From Piscinibacter defluvii (GTDB lineage Bacteria; Pseudomonadota; Gammaproteobacteria; Burkholderiales; Burkholderiaceae_C): DNA of 64,000 nt. The stretch is from contig NZ_RCHJ01000016.1 in the NCBI RefSeq assembly GCF_004011805.1, positions 160,620-224,619 of the forward strand. Direction: 5' to 3'. Under the pieces are notes generated by a model that worked only from the letters and a program-made list of their open reading frames with translations, did no database searches and was not told where the DNA came from. Below are positions 34,799-48,355 of the stretch, piece after piece. The first letter of the stretch is position 1. Each line of letters begins with the position of its first letter. Position numbers and translations under genes: made by a program.

Positions 34799-34829
34799 AA
34801 ACCCCGCCTCCGTTCGGAAGGCGGGGTTC
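34799..34829 (-). terminator. Hairpin between infB and rbfA
   Basis: AACCCCGCCT (34800-34809) pairs with AGGCGGGGTT (34819-34828), and the loop can form a further CCG/CGG stem. On the minus strand it is followed by TTTCGTGTTTC, a weak U-rich tail. It may partly terminate or process the message between infB and rbfA. Confidence 0.6.
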
Positions 34830-34846
34830 GCGAACGAGACCTCGCC

Positions 34847-37696
34847 TTACAGGGTCCGGGCGACTTCCTTGACCTCGAAGAACTCGAGCTGGTCGCCTTC
34901 CTTGATGTCGGTGACGTTCTTCAGCTTGATGCCGCACTCGAAGCCTTCCTTGACCTCGCGCACGTCGTCCTTCAGGCGCCGCACCGACTCCACCTCGCCG
35001 GTGTAGACGACGATGTTGTCGCGCAGCTGGCGGAAGCGCGCGCCGCGCCGCACCACGCCGGCGGTGACCATCGAGCCGGCCACCGTGCCGATCTTGGAGG
35101 CCACGAACACCTGGCGCACCTCGGCCTGGCCGATGACTTCCTCGCGCTGCTCGGGCGCGAGCATGCCGCTCATCGCCGCCTTCACCTCGTCGACCGCGTC
35201 GTAGATGATGTTGTAGTAGCGGATGTCGACGCCGTTGCCCTCGGCCAGCTTGCGCGCGCCGGCATCGGCGCGCACGTTGAAGCCGATGATGATGGCCTTG
35301 GAGGCAATCGCCAGGTTGACGTCGCTCTCGCTGATGCCACCCACCGCCGCGTGCACGATCTGCACCTTGACTTCGTCGGTGGAGAGCTTCTGCAGCGACT
35401 GCGACAGCGCCTCCTGCGAGCCCTGCACGTCGGCCTTGACGATCAGCGCCAGGGTCTGGGCGCTGCCCTGGCCCATCTGCTCCATCATCGACTCGAGGTT
35501 CGCGGCCTGGCGCTTGTTCAGCGTCACCTCGCGGTACTTGCCCTGGCGGAACGTGGCGATCTCGCGCGCACGGCGCTCGTCGGCGAGCACCATGAACTCG
35601 TCGCCGGCCTGCGGCACCTCGGTCAGGCCCTGGATCTCGACCGGAATCGACGGGCCGGCCTCGTCGGCCGGCTTGCCGTTCTCGTCGAGCATCGCGCGCA
35701 CGCGGCCGTAGCTCGAGCCGGCCAGCACCACGTCGCCCTTCTTCAGGGTGCCGCTCTGCACCAGCACGGTGGCCACCGGGCCGCGGCCCTTGTCGAGCTT
35801 GGCTTCGATGACGAGGCCCTTGGCGGGCGCCTCGACCGCCGCCTTCAGCTCCAGCACCTCGGCCTGCAGCAGCACCTGCTCGAGCAGGTTGTCCACGCCC
35901 TGGCCGGTCTTGGCCGAGACGGGCACGAACGGCGAGTCGCCGCCGAACTCCTCGGGCACCACCTGCTCGGCCACCAGTTCGCTCTTGACGCGCTCGAGGT
36001 TGGCCTCGGGCTTGTCGACCTTGTTCATCGCCACCACGATCGGCACCCCGGCCGCCTTGGCGTGCGAGATCGCCTCCTTGGTCTGCGGCATCACGCCGTC
36101 GTCGGCGGCCACCACCAGGATGACGATGTCGGTCGCCTTCGCGCCGCGTGCGCGCATCGCGGTGAACGCGGCGTGGCCCGGCGTGTCGAGGAAGGTGATC
36201 ATGCCGCGCGGCGTCTCGACGTGGTAGGCGCCGATGTGCTGCGTGATGCCGCCGGCCTCGCCCGCCGCCACGCGGCTGGTGCGGATGTAGTCCAGCAGCG
36301 AGGTCTTGCCGTGGTCGACGTGGCCCATCACGGTGACCACCGGCGCGCGCGGCAGCTCCTCGTGCGCGCCCTCGGCGGCCTCCTCCTCGAGGAAGGCCTC
36401 GGGGTCGTCCAGCTTGGCGGCGAAGGCCTTGTGGCCCATCTCCTCGACGACGATCATCGCCGTCTCCTGGTCGAGCTGCTGGTTGATGGTGACCATCTGG
36501 CCCAGCTTCATCAGCTGCTTGATGACCTCGGAGGCCTTGACCGACATCTTGTGCGCCAGGTCGGCCACTGAGATGGTTTCGGGCACGTGCACTTCCTGAA
36601 TCACCTGCTCGGTCGGCGCGGTGAAGGAGGAACTGCTCGACTCGCCCCGGTCGCCGCGGCGGCCGCCGCGCGGCGCGCGCCAGCCGGCGCGGGCGCCGCC
36701 GGCGGCACCGTCGCTGCGGCCCTTGAGCGCGGCGCGCTTCTTGGCCGCGTCGTCGGCCCAGCTCGAGGACAGCTTCTCGGACTTGACCGACTTCTTGTCA
36801 CCCGGCTTGGCCGTGGTGGAAGCCGGCGCGGAGCCGGGGGCGGCCGGCGCGCCGGCCTTCTTGTGGATGGTGCCGACCACGGCCTTGGCCGGCTCGGCCG
36901 GCTTGGCGGGTTCGGGCTTGGGCGCGACGAGCACCTTCTTCGGTGCGTTCATCATCTCGCGGATCGCGCGTGCCTCGGCCTCGGCGGCCTGGCGGCGCTT
37001 GGCCAGGTCGGCGGCGCGCTGGGCTTCCTCGTTGGCCACGTCGGCAGCCTTGACGACGCGCAGCGCCGGCTTGGGCGGTTCGGCCGGGGCGGCAGGCGGC
37101 TCGGCCGGCTTGGCCGGTTCGGCCGGCTTCGCCTTGGCCTTGGCCTCGCTCTTGGCGGCCGCGGCGGCCAGCGCCGCGGCGGCGGCCTCCTCGGCGGCCT
37201 TGCGCGCGGCCTCGGCGGCGCGCGCCTCGGCGGCCTCGCGCTCGCGCTTCTCCTGCTCCTCGCGCTGGCGGCGCTTCTCGGCCAGGTCTTCCTCCTGGCG
37301 GCGCAGCAGCTCGGCCTGGGCCTGCGCCTCTTCCTCGCGGCGCTTCAGCTCGGCCTCGTCGATGACGGGCGCAGCCTCCTCGGGCGCGGCGATGTCGTCG
37401 CGCTTGACGAAGGTGCGCTTCTTGCGCACCTCGACCTGGATGGTGCGGGCACGGCCGCTCGCGTCGGCCTGCTTGATCTCGCTGGTCGACTTGCGCGTCA
37501 GCGTGATCTTCTTGCGCTCACCGCTGGCGGTGCCGTGCGCCGACCGCAGGAACTCGAGCAGGCGCTCCTTGTCCGACTCGCTCAGCGTGTCGTCGGTCGA
37601 CGCCTTCTTGACGCCGGCAGACTGCAGCTGCTCGAGCAGCGCAGACGCCGGGCGGTTCAGCTCGGCGGCCAGCTGGGCGACGGTGGTCGAAGCCAT
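34847..37696 (-). CDS. infB: Translation initiation factor IF-2
   Basis: A 949-residue GTPase that places initiator tRNA on the 30S subunit. The N-terminal IF2_N domain ([27 protein letters not shown]) is followed by a long Ala/Glu/Lys/Pro-rich linker (about residues 110-370), a second IF2_N domain ([29 protein letters not shown]) and the G domain: [11 protein letters not shown] near residue 457, DTPGHAAF near 502 and NKVDKP near 558. Domains II, III and the fMet-tRNA-binding C2 domain complete the protein. A linker of this length is normal in betaproteobacteria. It lies between nusA and rbfA as in most Proteobacteria. Confidence 0.97.
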   Translation of the reverse strand: MASTTVAQLAAELNRPASALLEQLQSAGVKKASTDDTLSESDKERLLEFLRSAHGTASGERKKITLTRKSTSEIKQADASGRARTIQVEVRKKRTFVKRDDIAAPEEAAPVIDEAELKRREEEAQAQAELLRRQEEDLAEKRRQREEQEKREREAAEARAAEAARKAAEEAAAAALAAAAAKSEAKAKAKPAEPAKPAEPPAAPAEPPKPALRVVKAADVANEEAQRAADLAKRRQAAEAEARAIREMMNAPKKVLVAPKPEPAKPAEPAKAVVGTIHKKAGAPAAPGSAPASTTAKPGDKKSVKSEKLSSSWADDAAKKRAALKGRSDGAAGGARAGWRAPRGGRRGDRGESSSSSFTAPTEQVIQEVHVPETISVADLAHKMSVKASEVIKQLMKLGQMVTINQQLDQETAMIVVEEMGHKAFAAKLDDPEAFLEEEAAEGAHEELPRAPVVTVMGHVDHGKTSLLDYIRTSRVAAGEAGGITQHIGAYHVETPRGMITFLDTPGHAAFTAMRARGAKATDIVILVVAADDGVMPQTKEAISHAKAAGVPIVVAMNKVDKPEANLERVKSELVAEQVVPEEFGGDSPFVPVSAKTGQGVDNLLEQVLLQAEVLELKAAVEAPAKGLVIEAKLDKGRGPVATVLVQSGTLKKGDVVLAGSSYGRVRAMLDENGKPADEAGPSIPVEIQGLTEVPQAGDEFMVLADERRAREIATFRQGKYREVTLNKRQAANLESMMEQMGQGSAQTLALIVKADVQGSQEALSQSLQKLSTDEVKVQIVHAAVGGISESDVNLAIASKAIIIGFNVRADAGARKLAEGNGVDIRYYNIIYDAVDEVKAAMSGMLAPEQREEVIGQAEVRQVFVASKIGTVAGSMVTAGVVRRGARFRQLRDNIVVYTGEVESVRRLKDDVREVKEGFECGIKLKNVTDIKEGDQLEFFEVKEVARTL

Positions 37697-37746
37697 TGTG
37701 GGGTCCTTGCGTTTCTAGCGTGTTCGGTTCGCAGCGGCGGTCGGGC

Positions 37747-39225
37747 TCAGGCGGTGAACCAGTGTTCGCGGGCCTTCATGATCAACGCCTTGGCACGCGC
37801 CTCCTCGACGCCGGTCATCTCGGTCAGCTCGTCGACGGCCAGGTCGGCCAGGTCGTCGCGCGTGTGGATGCCGCCTTCGGCGAGCTTGGCGATCAGGTCG
37901 GGCGACAGGCCGTCCAGGTCGCGCAGGTCCTGCGAGACTTCGTCGACGCGTTCCTCGCGCGCGATCTCCATCGTCAGCAGCGCGTCCTTGGCGCGGTTGC
38001 GCAGCTCGTTGACGGTGTCCTCGTCGAAGCTCTCGATCTCGAGCATCTCCTGCATCGGCACGTAGGCCACTTCCTCGAGGCTGGTGAAGCCCTCGGCGAT
38101 CAGGATGTCGGCCACCTCCTCGTCGACGTCGAGCTTCTCGACGAAGAGCTTGCGGATGTGCTCGGTCTCCTGCTGCTGCTTGGACGCCGACTCCTCGGCC
38201 GTCATGATGTTGATGCGCCAGCCGGTCAGCTCGGAGGCCAGGCGCACGTTCTGGCCGCCGCGGCCGATCGCGATCGCGAGGTTCTCCTCGTCGACCACCA
38301 CGTCCATCGCGTGGCGCTCCTCGTCGACGACGATCGACTGCACGTTGGCCGGCGCCAGCGCACCGATGACGAACTGGGCCGGATCCTCCGACCACAAGAC
38401 GATGTCGACACGCTCGCCGGCGAGCTCGTTGGTCACGGCCGTGACGCGCGAGCCGCGCACGCCGACGCAGGTGCCGATCGGGTCGACCCGCTTGTCGTGC
38501 GAGACCACGGCGATCTTGGCGCGGCTGCCGGGGTCGCGGGCGCAGCTCTTGATCTCCAGAAGCCCCTGCTCGATCTCGGGCACCTCCTGCGCGAACAGCT
38601 CGATCATGAACTGCGGCGCCGAGCGCGACAGGATGATCTGCGGGCCGCGCAGCGTCGGGTCGACCTCGAGGATGTAGGCCCGCACGCGGTCGCCCGAGCG
38701 CAGGTTCTCCTTCGGGATCATCTCGTTGCGGCGCAGGCGTCCCTCGACGCGGCCGGACTCGACGATCACGTCGCCCTTGTCCAGGCGCTTGACGGTGCCG
38801 ACGAACACCTTGTCGCCGCGCGACAGGAAGTCGTTGAGCAGCTGCTCGCGCTCGGCGTCGCGGATCTTCTGCAGGATCACCTGCTTGGCCGCCTGCGCGC
38901 CGATGCGGCCGATCGAGACGGACTCGACCGGCTCCTCGATGTAGTCGTCGACCTCGATGTCGGGAATCTGCTCCTTGGCCTCGAACAGCAGGATCTCGGA
39001 GTCGGGCAGCTGCAGGCCGGCCTCGTCCGGCACCACGTGCCAGCGGCGGAAGGTCTCGTACTCGCCGCTCTCGCGGTCCACCGCCACGCGCATGTCGACC
39101 TCGCCGCCGTGCAGCTTCTTCGACGCCGAGGCGAGCGCCGCCTCGACCGCGCCGAACACGACCTCACGGTCCACGCTCTTCTCGCGCGAGATGGCGTCCA
39201 CCAGCATCAACAGTTCGCGGTTCAT
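37747..39225 (-). CDS. nusA: Transcription termination/antitermination factor NusA
   Basis: A 492-residue RNA polymerase-binding factor. The order is an N-terminal polymerase-binding domain ([33 protein letters not shown]), S1 domain ([23 protein letters not shown]), KH1/KH2 domains ([52 protein letters not shown]) and two C-terminal acidic repeats ending [13 protein letters not shown]. Two AR repeats are the E. coli-like form. The start overlaps the rimP stop (ATGA). Confidence 0.97.
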   Translation of the reverse strand: MNRELLMLVDAISREKSVDREVVFGAVEAALASASKKLHGGEVDMRVAVDRESGEYETFRRWHVVPDEAGLQLPDSEILLFEAKEQIPDIEVDDYIEEPVESVSIGRIGAQAAKQVILQKIRDAEREQLLNDFLSRGDKVFVGTVKRLDKGDVIVESGRVEGRLRRNEMIPKENLRSGDRVRAYILEVDPTLRGPQIILSRSAPQFMIELFAQEVPEIEQGLLEIKSCARDPGSRAKIAVVSHDKRVDPIGTCVGVRGSRVTAVTNELAGERVDIVLWSEDPAQFVIGALAPANVQSIVVDEERHAMDVVVDEENLAIAIGRGGQNVRLASELTGWRINIMTAEESASKQQQETEHIRKLFVEKLDVDEEVADILIAEGFTSLEEVAYVPMQEMLEIESFDEDTVNELRNRAKDALLTMEIAREERVDEVSQDLRDLDGLSPDLIAKLAEGGIHTRDDLADLAVDELTEMTGVEEARAKALIMKAREHWFTA

Positions 39226-39761
39226 CGATCCCGTCCTCCGTCCGTCTCATCGTGCGCCGCCGTCGGGCCGGCCGGCGCAAAACGCCGCCCCTTGAAGTCC
39301 AGCACCGGCACCAGCCGGGCCTCGCGGACCTCGTCGAGCGAAAAATCCAAGGCCTGGTCGGCCTTGCCATCGTTGAACACCAGCCGCCAGCCGGCCTCGG
39401 GCGTCTCGCCGGCCTGCAGTTCGCCGCGGTACTTCTTGCGGCCCTGGAAGGCGAGCTTGAGCGTCAGGTCGATCTGCGCGCCGGCGAAACGCGCGAAGTG
39501 CGCCGCCGTGCGCAGCGGCCGGTCCAGCCCCGGCGAGGAGACCTCGAGCCGGGCGTAGTCGCAGCCCTCGACCTCCAGCACATGCTGCAGCTGGCGGGTG
39601 ACCTTCTCGCAGTCCTCGACGGTGATGAACTCACCGTTCGGGTCGTCGGCGACGCGGTCGATCGTGACGCGCAGCAGCCCCCCGCCGGCGCGCTCGACGT
39701 CCACGAGCTCGTACCCGAGCCCGCTGACGGTGCGTTCGACGGCCTGATGCCAGTTGCTCAC
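39222..39761 (-). CDS. rimP: Ribosome maturation factor RimP
   Basis: A 179-residue 30S maturation factor. The start is taken at GTG 39761 because the protein then begins [22 protein letters not shown], the usual betaproteobacterial beginning, with AAGGG upstream; a GTG at 39809 would add 16 residues. Conserved parts are [36 protein letters not shown] and [23 protein letters not shown]. It is the first gene of the rimP-nusA-infB-rbfA-truB-typA unit and sits behind a well-formed promoter and a leader hairpin. Confidence 0.92.
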   Translation of the reverse strand: MSNWHQAVERTVSGLGYELVDVERAGGGLLRVTIDRVADDPNGEFITVEDCEKVTRQLQHVLEVEGCDYARLEVSSPGLDRPLRTAAHFARFAGAQIDLTLKLAFQGRKKYRGELQAGETPEAGWRLVFNDGKADQALDFSLDEVREARLVPVLDFKGRRFAPAGPTAAHDETDGGRDR

Positions 39762-39843
39762 GAGTGGTTCGACCCTTGCCAACACCTTGCCAAATAGATC
39801 TCGGTTCACACGAGCCGCGTCCGGGCTGCAGAAAAGACGCGGC

Positions 39844-39872
39844 AAAAAAAATGGGCCGGAAGAATCCGCCCA
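39844..39872 (-). terminator. Leader terminator/attenuator before rimP
   Basis: On the minus strand TGGGCGG (39872-39866) pairs with CCGGCCCA (39859-39852) across a 6-base loop with one bulge, followed by eight U (39851-39844). It lies about 35 bp after the promoter and some 80 bp before rimP. NusA is known to act on such hairpins and to regulate its own operon in E. coli, so attenuation is a reasonable inference. Confidence 0.65.
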
Positions 39873-39905
39873 ATCGCATGGAAGCAGCTTTCTAGGAAAC
39901 GCCGG

Positions 39906-39934
39906 ATTGTACTCTGCGCAGCAGGTACTAGCAA
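39906..39934 (-). promoter_or_regulatory. Sigma-70-type promoter of the rimP-nusA-infB operon
   Basis: Reading the minus strand, TTGCTA (39934-39929) and TACAAT (39911-39906) are separated by exactly 17 bp. Each matches the consensus at four or more positions. It points at rimP, 145 bp away, through the leader terminator at 39844-39872. Confidence 0.7.
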
Positions 39935-40024
39935 GGCGCAAGCCTGTCAAGGCCCCTCGCCGGGCACCTGACACATGCCAAAATCCGGCCGCTTCGACCC
40001 GACCACCCCTCTCGCGGAGACTCC

Positions 40025-40810
40025 ATGGGCTTCCTCGCCGGCAAGCGCTTCCTGATCACCGGGCTGCTCAACAACCGTTCGATCGCCTACGGCATCGCCC
40101 GCGCCTGCCATCGCGAAGGCGCCGAACTCGCCTTCAGCTACCAGGGCGAGCGCTTCAAGGAGCGCATCGCCGAGTTCGCCGCCGAGTTCGGCTCGACGCT
40201 GACCTTCGACTGCGACGTCTCCGACGATGCCCAGATCGCCGCGCTGTTCGACGGCCTGGCCAGCGCCTGGGGCGAGTTCGACGGCTTCGTGCACTCGATC
40301 GGCTTTGCCCCGCGCGAGGCGATCGCGGGCGACTTCCTCGACGGCCTGAGCCGCGAGAACTTTCGCATCGCGCACGACATCTCGGCCTACAGCTTCCCGG
40401 CCATGGCCAAGGCGGCCGCGCCGCGTCTGCGCCGGGGCGCGGCGCTGCTGACGCTGTCCTACCTCGGCGCGGTGCGCTACGTGCCCAACTACAACACCAT
40501 GGGCCTGGCCAAGGCCTCGCTCGAGGCCAGCGTGCGCTACCTGGCGCACAGCCTGGGCGCGCAGGGCGTGCGGGTGAACGCGATCTCGGCCGGGCCGATC
40601 AAGACGCTGGCCGCCTCGGGCATCAAGGACTTCGGCAAGCTGCTGGCCGACTTCGCCGCCGCCGCGCCGATCCGCCGTGCGGTGACGATCGAGGACGTGG
40701 GCAACGTCGCCGCGTTCCTGCTGTCGGACCTGGCCGCCGGCGTCAGCGCCGAGGTCACCTACGTCGACGGCGGCTTCAGTCACGTGATGGGCGGCTCGGG
40801 CAACGCCTGA
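40025..40810 (+). CDS. fabI: Enoyl-[acyl-carrier-protein] reductase (NADH)
   Basis: A 261-residue short-chain reductase doing the last step of each fatty acid elongation round. The nucleotide-binding start is [35 protein letters not shown], with the FabI-specific spacing in place of the usual TGxxxGxG. The catalytic Tyr-x6-Lys lies in [30 protein letters not shown], as in E. coli FabI. The C-terminus is [25 protein letters not shown]. The ATG at 40025 follows GCGGAGACTCC. It is divergent from the rimP operon, with 263 bp between the start codons. Confidence 0.95.
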   Translation: MGFLAGKRFLITGLLNNRSIAYGIARACHREGAELAFSYQGERFKERIAEFAAEFGSTLTFDCDVSDDAQIAALFDGLASAWGEFDGFVHSIGFAPREAIAGDFLDGLSRENFRIAHDISAYSFPAMAKAAAPRLRRGAALLTLSYLGAVRYVPNYNTMGLAKASLEASVRYLAHSLGAQGVRVNAISAGPIKTLAASGIKDFGKLLADFAAAAPIRRAVTIEDVGNVAAFLLSDLAAGVSAEVTYVDGGFSHVMGGSGNA

Positions 40811-40831
40811 GCGCCCCACCCCGGCGGCGCC

Positions 40832-41722
40832 TCAGAGCTGCTGCAGGATCTCCTTGCGCTTCTGCTGGTACTCCTCCTCGGAGATCAGCCCGCGGTCGCG
40901 CAGCCGCTTCAGCGTGGTCAGGCGCTGCTCGACCTCGTCGGCGAAACCGGGGTCGCGCGGGCGCAGCAGCGGCACGGCCGGCGCCGCGGTGGCCGGGGCA
41001 GCCGCCGGCGCCGGCGCGGCGGTCGGGGCCGCCGCGGCAGGCGCGGCAGCGGCGGGCACGGCGGCGGCAGCGGCCACGCTGAGCGGCAGCGCCAGCCAGT
41101 CGGCGCGCATCACGCTGGCGCCGTCGGCGCGCAGCGACGCCGACCCGGGCCGGGTACGCGAGCCGTAGGTGAATTCCGGCGCCCGATTGGTGCCGCGCAT
41201 GGCGTCGTAGAACTCGTAGCGGGCGTCGTTCACGATGAGCTGCAGCGCCCCGCCCTGCACGAACAGCCGCGCCGTGACGGCCACCGGACGCATCATCACG
41301 GCATCGCCGCGCCGCGCGCTGCTCAGCAGCAGCACGTCGTCGCCGGGGCCGGCGCCGGCCAGCGCCTCGATCAGCGGCTGGACCAGCTCGGCCGCCTCGT
41401 CGGAGGCGAGCAGCGGGCGGCTCGTGCCGCTGGCGTCGAAACGCAGCTGCACCAGCTGCTGGCGCAGCAGGTCCGGATTCAGCTGCGCCGGGTGCTGGTT
41501 CGGCTGCGAACCGGCTTCGCGCGCGACGATGCGCACCTCGCTGAAATCACGCACCACCCACAGCTTCTGACCGGCGGGCCCCTTGGGCGCATTGCTCGAC
41601 GAGCCCCCGCCGAACAGCGAGTCGAGCAGCCCGGCACGGGCCGGCACCGCGGTGGACAGCATCAGGCTGCCGATCAGCAGCGGCAGCAGCCGCGTGGCGG
41701 GTTTCATCCAGGTTTCTTTCAT
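40832..41722 (-). CDS. Exported SHOCT-domain protein
   Basis: A 296-residue protein (start 41722; ATG 41707 gives 291 residues and neither has a strong ribosome binding site). An N-terminal signal (LLPLLIGSLMLSTAVPARA) is followed by GLLDSLFGGGSSSN, a globular beta-rich part (about 45-205) and a long Ala/Pro-rich linker of about 50 residues. It ends in a C-terminal SHOCT motif (EVEQRLTTLKRLRDRGLISEEEYQQKRKEILQQL). SHOCT is a short oligomerisation helix pair. The function is unknown. It begins 9 bp after the glk stop, so the two are probably cotranscribed. Confidence 0.75.
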   Translation of the reverse strand: MKETWMKPATRLLPLLIGSLMLSTAVPARAGLLDSLFGGGSSSNAPKGPAGQKLWVVRDFSEVRIVAREAGSQPNQHPAQLNPDLLRQQLVQLRFDASGTSRPLLASDEAAELVQPLIEALAGAGPGDDVLLLSSARRGDAVMMRPVAVTARLFVQGGALQLIVNDARYEFYDAMRGTNRAPEFTYGSRTRPGSASLRADGASVMRADWLALPLSVAAAAAVPAAAAPAAAAPTAAPAPAAAPATAAPAVPLLRPRDPGFADEVEQRLTTLKRLRDRGLISEEEYQQKRKEILQQL

Positions 41723-41730
41723 CGGATCGT

Positions 41731-42702
41731 TCAGAGGTCGTCGAGGGCACGCGAGGCACCGAGCAGGGCCGGCGAGATGCCCGCCTGCAGCACCCAGGTC
41801 GGGATGCCCTGCAGGTAGGCGCGGAACCGGCCCTTGGCCTCGAAGCGCTCGCGGAACGGGGAGCGCAGGATACGGTCTCCGAGGCGCGGCACGATGCCGC
41901 CGCCAATGTACATGCCCCCGCGTGCGCCCAGCGAAAGCGCGAGGTTGCCCGCGGTGGTGCCCAGGAAGGCGAAGAACAGGTCCACCGTCGCCGTGCAGGC
42001 GGGATCCTGGCCGGCCGCGTCTCGCGCGGTGATGCCGGCCGGGTCGAGTTCGGCCGCCGGTTCGCCGCGCACACGGCAGACCGCCTGGTACAGGTTGGCC
42101 AGGCCCGGCCCGGAGACGGCACGTTCGGCCGACGCGTGGCCGAAGCGCTCGCGCAAGCAGCGGATCACATCCTCCTCGAGCGTGTCGGTTGCCGCGAGCG
42201 TCACGTGACCACCCTCGCCGTTCAGCGGCACCGGCCGCCGGTCGCCGCGCGCGGGCAGCAGGCCCGACACACCCAGCCCGGTGCCCGGGCCGAGCAGCCC
42301 GAGCGGCGCCAGCGGCACGGCCTGTCCGCCACCCACGGCGCGCAGGTCGGACGGTGCCAGCACCGGCAGGGCCAGCGCGAGCGCGGTGAAGTCGTTGATG
42401 ACCAGGAAGCGCTCGAAGCCGAGCGCGCGGCGCATCGCCTCGATCGAGAAGGTCCAGTCGTGGTTGGTCATGCGCACCTGGTCGCCGACGATCGGGTTGG
42501 CGATGCCGATGGCACACCAGCGCGGGGCCACGCGCCCGAGCACGCCCAGATAGTGGCGCATCGCCGCCTCCAGCGACGCATGGTCGGCGCAGGGCAGCGA
42601 CACGACATCGGTGATCGCTGCGTCCGGCGCCGCGTGCCAGCCCAGCCGGGCGTTGGTGCCGCCGATGTCGCCGACGAGGCGCGGGTAGCCGGTGGAATCC
42701 AT
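41731..42702 (-). CDS. glk: Glucokinase
   Basis: A 323-residue hexokinase-fold kinase of the E. coli Glk group, phosphorylating glucose with ATP. The phosphate motif is GDIGGTNARLG (residues 11-21). The glucose-binding/catalytic pair is Asn103-Asp104 in FLVINDFTALAL, where the aspartate is the general base. The sugar-binding EGGHVTL motif, SAERAVSGPGLANLYQAV and ATP-binding GGMYIGGGIVPRL are intact. This contrasts with the degenerate domain of the Glk-HexR fusion at 51383. The promoter region holds a HexR-like palindrome 46 bp upstream of the start codon. Confidence 0.93.
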   Translation of the reverse strand: MDSTGYPRLVGDIGGTNARLGWHAAPDAAITDVVSLPCADHASLEAAMRHYLGVLGRVAPRWCAIGIANPIVGDQVRMTNHDWTFSIEAMRRALGFERFLVINDFTALALALPVLAPSDLRAVGGGQAVPLAPLGLLGPGTGLGVSGLLPARGDRRPVPLNGEGGHVTLAATDTLEEDVIRCLRERFGHASAERAVSGPGLANLYQAVCRVRGEPAAELDPAGITARDAAGQDPACTATVDLFFAFLGTTAGNLALSLGARGGMYIGGGIVPRLGDRILRSPFRERFEAKGRFRAYLQGIPTWVLQAGISPALLGASRALDDL

Positions 42703-42747
42703 GAGGTACGGGCCCTGGGCCTGCGGGGAGTCCGGGAAGCGGAGCAA

Positions 42748-42762
42748 TGTAGCCGAACTACG
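42748..42762. promoter_or_regulatory. HexR-like operator upstream of glk
   Basis: TGTAGCCGAACTACG is an imperfect palindrome with half-sites TGTAG and CTAC. It shares this layout with 42867-42881 and resembles the TGTARTnnnAYTACA pattern known for HexR. It lies 46 bp before the glk start. Binding by the HexR-type protein encoded at 51383 is inferred. Confidence 0.5.
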
Positions 42763-42866
42763 CGGCGCCCCGAAACCACATTGAAACCCTGAGCGGGTTC
42801 CGGGCCGACCCACAAGCCTTCGGTGTTGCAATCATGCACAGTTGGCGTAAACCCGCGTATGACCCT

Positions 42867-42881
42867 TGTAGTCCGACTACT
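42867..42881. promoter_or_regulatory. HexR-like operator in the glk/lamB intergenic region
   Basis: TGTAGTCCGACTACT has GTAGT and ACTAC half-sites around a 3-bp centre, the best palindrome in the 448-bp gap. It lies 119 bp from the first site, and both share TGTAG-N5-CTAC. TAGAGT immediately after it could be part of a -10 element, so binding could block transcription toward lamB. Confidence 0.55.
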
Positions 42882-43016
42882 AGAGTCGATCGCGACTTGA
42901 GCAGGGCGCCCGCACGGGTGCCCGCGGCCGCCAAGAGCCGGTTGCGGAGACAAACGCGCGTGTCGTCGGGCATCCCCCGGCGACGTGGTGCCCTGGGAGG
43001 TCGGAAGAGCGAGTTC

Positions 43017-43044
43017 GCGACGCCTCCACGGCGTCGCCCTTTTT
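43017..43044 (+). terminator. Intrinsic terminator in the lamB leader
   Basis: GCGACGCC (43017-43024) pairs perfectly with GGCGTCGC (43030-43037) over the loop TCCAC, followed by CC and five T (43040-43044). It lies 106 bp before the lamB start codon, reading toward lamB, with no gene before it. It must end a short leader or small RNA, or act as an attenuator of the maltoporin gene. Confidence 0.7.
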
Positions 43045-43150
43045 CCGCTCGCTTCCAGCCTCCCCCTGTTGAACGGGTTTCCCCCGCCGCCAGCGGCCGG
43101 ACACGTGTGGACGCTGGTTTCTTTCAAGCAAAACCTCTGAGGAGTCAAGG

Positions 43151-44353
43151 ATGAAAATGAAACACACCCTGATCGCCGCGGCGGCGGTCGGTCTGCTCTC
43201 GACCGGCGCGCAAGCGGTGGACTGGGGCGGCTATGTCCGCGTCGGCCCGGGCCAGAAGCAGAACAGCGGCGACAGCAAGCGCTGCTTCAGCGGTGGCGAA
43301 GCTGCCGGCTTCGGCTCGCAGGCTCCCGGCAGGGGCGGCATCGGACGTCTGGGCAACGAGTGCGAGACCTACGGCGAGTTCGGTCTGAGCCAGACGATGA
43401 CGGCAGGCGGGGTCAACTACAAGGCCCTGCTGATGACGAACTTCTTCAAGCCGGGTTCCGACGTCGCCGGCACGACCACCGCGGTCAACCAGATGTACGT
43501 CGAAGGCAAGGGCTATGACATCGCCCCGAACCAGACCTTCTGGATCGGCAGGCGCTTCTACCATCGTGCCGACGTTCACTTCGATGACAGCTTCTACGTC
43601 AACATGAGCGGCACCGGTGCCGGCGTGGACGGTATCGACGTCGGCGTGGGCTCGCTGAGCCTGGCCGTGTTCCGTACCAGCGATGCTGCGTCGACCGACA
43701 ACGCCGGCACGCGCCTGAACGTGGACCTGGAAGGCATCAACGTCAACCCGGGCGGCAAGCTGCGCCTGACCGCCGCCTTCACGGACTTCTCCGGTCCCGG
43801 CGGCGAGAACGGTGCCGGCCTGAGCCTGCAGCACAACCAGGCGAACCTGTTCGGTGCCAACAACACCCTGTGGCTCCAGTGGTCCAAGGGCTCCACCTGG
43901 CTCGACATGGGCTTCGCCGGCGCGACCTCGGGTTCGGACAGCAAGCGCTGGCGCATCGCCGACAGCCTGGCATGGCTGAAGGGCCCGCTGACCGCGCAGA
44001 CGCTCGTTCACTACGGCCAGATCGAGCAACCGACGCTGGCGGGCGACTACAAGGCCAAGACCTTCTCGGTCGCCGGCCGCGTGGCCTACGCGCTGACGAA
44101 CAACTTCAAGCTGCAGGGCGAACTGGGCTTCGCGAGCACGAAGCCGGATCTGGCCGGCGTGTCGGGCGACAAGCAGAACGTCACCAAGTTCACCATCGCC
44201 CCGACGCTGACCGTCGGTCCGAACTACTACGACCGTCCGGAACTGCGCTTCTACGTGTCGGCGTTCAGCATGAACGACGCCTACAAGAACGCGACCGGCC
44301 AGTCGAAGAAGTCCAAGACGGCAGCGGGCTTCCAGGCCGAGATCTGGTTCTGA
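43151..44353 (+). CDS. lamB: Maltoporin, outer membrane maltodextrin channel
   Basis: A 400-residue trimeric 18-strand beta-barrel for maltodextrin passage. A signal peptide of 22 residues ends in STGAQA, and the mature protein starts [12 protein letters not shown], the LamB hallmark. Other conserved parts are [62 protein letters not shown], and the C-terminal [10 protein letters not shown] ending in Phe for BAM recognition. GAGGAGTCAAGG lies before the ATG. A strong terminator follows the gene, which separates it from malK. Confidence 0.95.
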   Translation: MKMKHTLIAAAAVGLLSTGAQAVDWGGYVRVGPGQKQNSGDSKRCFSGGEAAGFGSQAPGRGGIGRLGNECETYGEFGLSQTMTAGGVNYKALLMTNFFKPGSDVAGTTTAVNQMYVEGKGYDIAPNQTFWIGRRFYHRADVHFDDSFYVNMSGTGAGVDGIDVGVGSLSLAVFRTSDAASTDNAGTRLNVDLEGINVNPGGKLRLTAAFTDFSGPGGENGAGLSLQHNQANLFGANNTLWLQWSKGSTWLDMGFAGATSGSDSKRWRIADSLAWLKGPLTAQTLVHYGQIEQPTLAGDYKAKTFSVAGRVAYALTNNFKLQGELGFASTKPDLAGVSGDKQNVTKFTIAPTLTVGPNYYDRPELRFYVSAFSMNDAYKNATGQSKKSKTAAGFQAEIWF

Positions 44354-44369
44354 CGCACCTTGCGTGATC

Positions 44370-44402
44370 GGGGGCCGGTCCGGCTGGGCCGGCCCCCTTT
44401 TT
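44370..44402 (+). terminator. Intrinsic terminator after lamB
   Basis: GGGGGCCGG (44370-44378) pairs with CCGGCCCCC (44389-44397), followed by five T (44398-44402). It ends the lamB message 22 bp before malK, so malK either uses read-through or its own promoter. Confidence 0.85.
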
Positions 44403-44424
44403 CCTCCCGACACCGCGTACAGGC

Positions 44425-45522
<1,098 letters not shown>

Positions 45523-45620
45523 GGGTCGGCCCGGACAACCGAGGGCGCCGCCACGCGTTCAGGCCTCATCCCGCCACACCCACACGGCCCCTCACGGCCA
45601 CACCCCCAAGGAGACACCGC

Positions 45621-46817
<1,197 letters not shown>

Positions 46818-46821
46818 AGCG

Positions 46822-48345
<1,524 letters not shown>

Positions 48346-48355
48346 GAGGCTGCAC

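Larger units (their letters stand above)
42703..43150. other. 448-bp regulatory gap between glk and lamB
   Basis: This stretch holds two HexR-like palindromes (42748, 42867), several GC-rich hairpins around 42908-42990 and a clear intrinsic terminator at 43017-43044 upstream of lamB. No protein gene is supported. A short leader RNA or small RNA ending at the terminator is possible. Confidence 0.5.

Noticed and set aside
42885..43016. A known riboswitch upstream of lamB
   Set aside because: No consensus core of any familiar riboswitch class was recognised by eye; only GC hairpins and a terminator can be supported.
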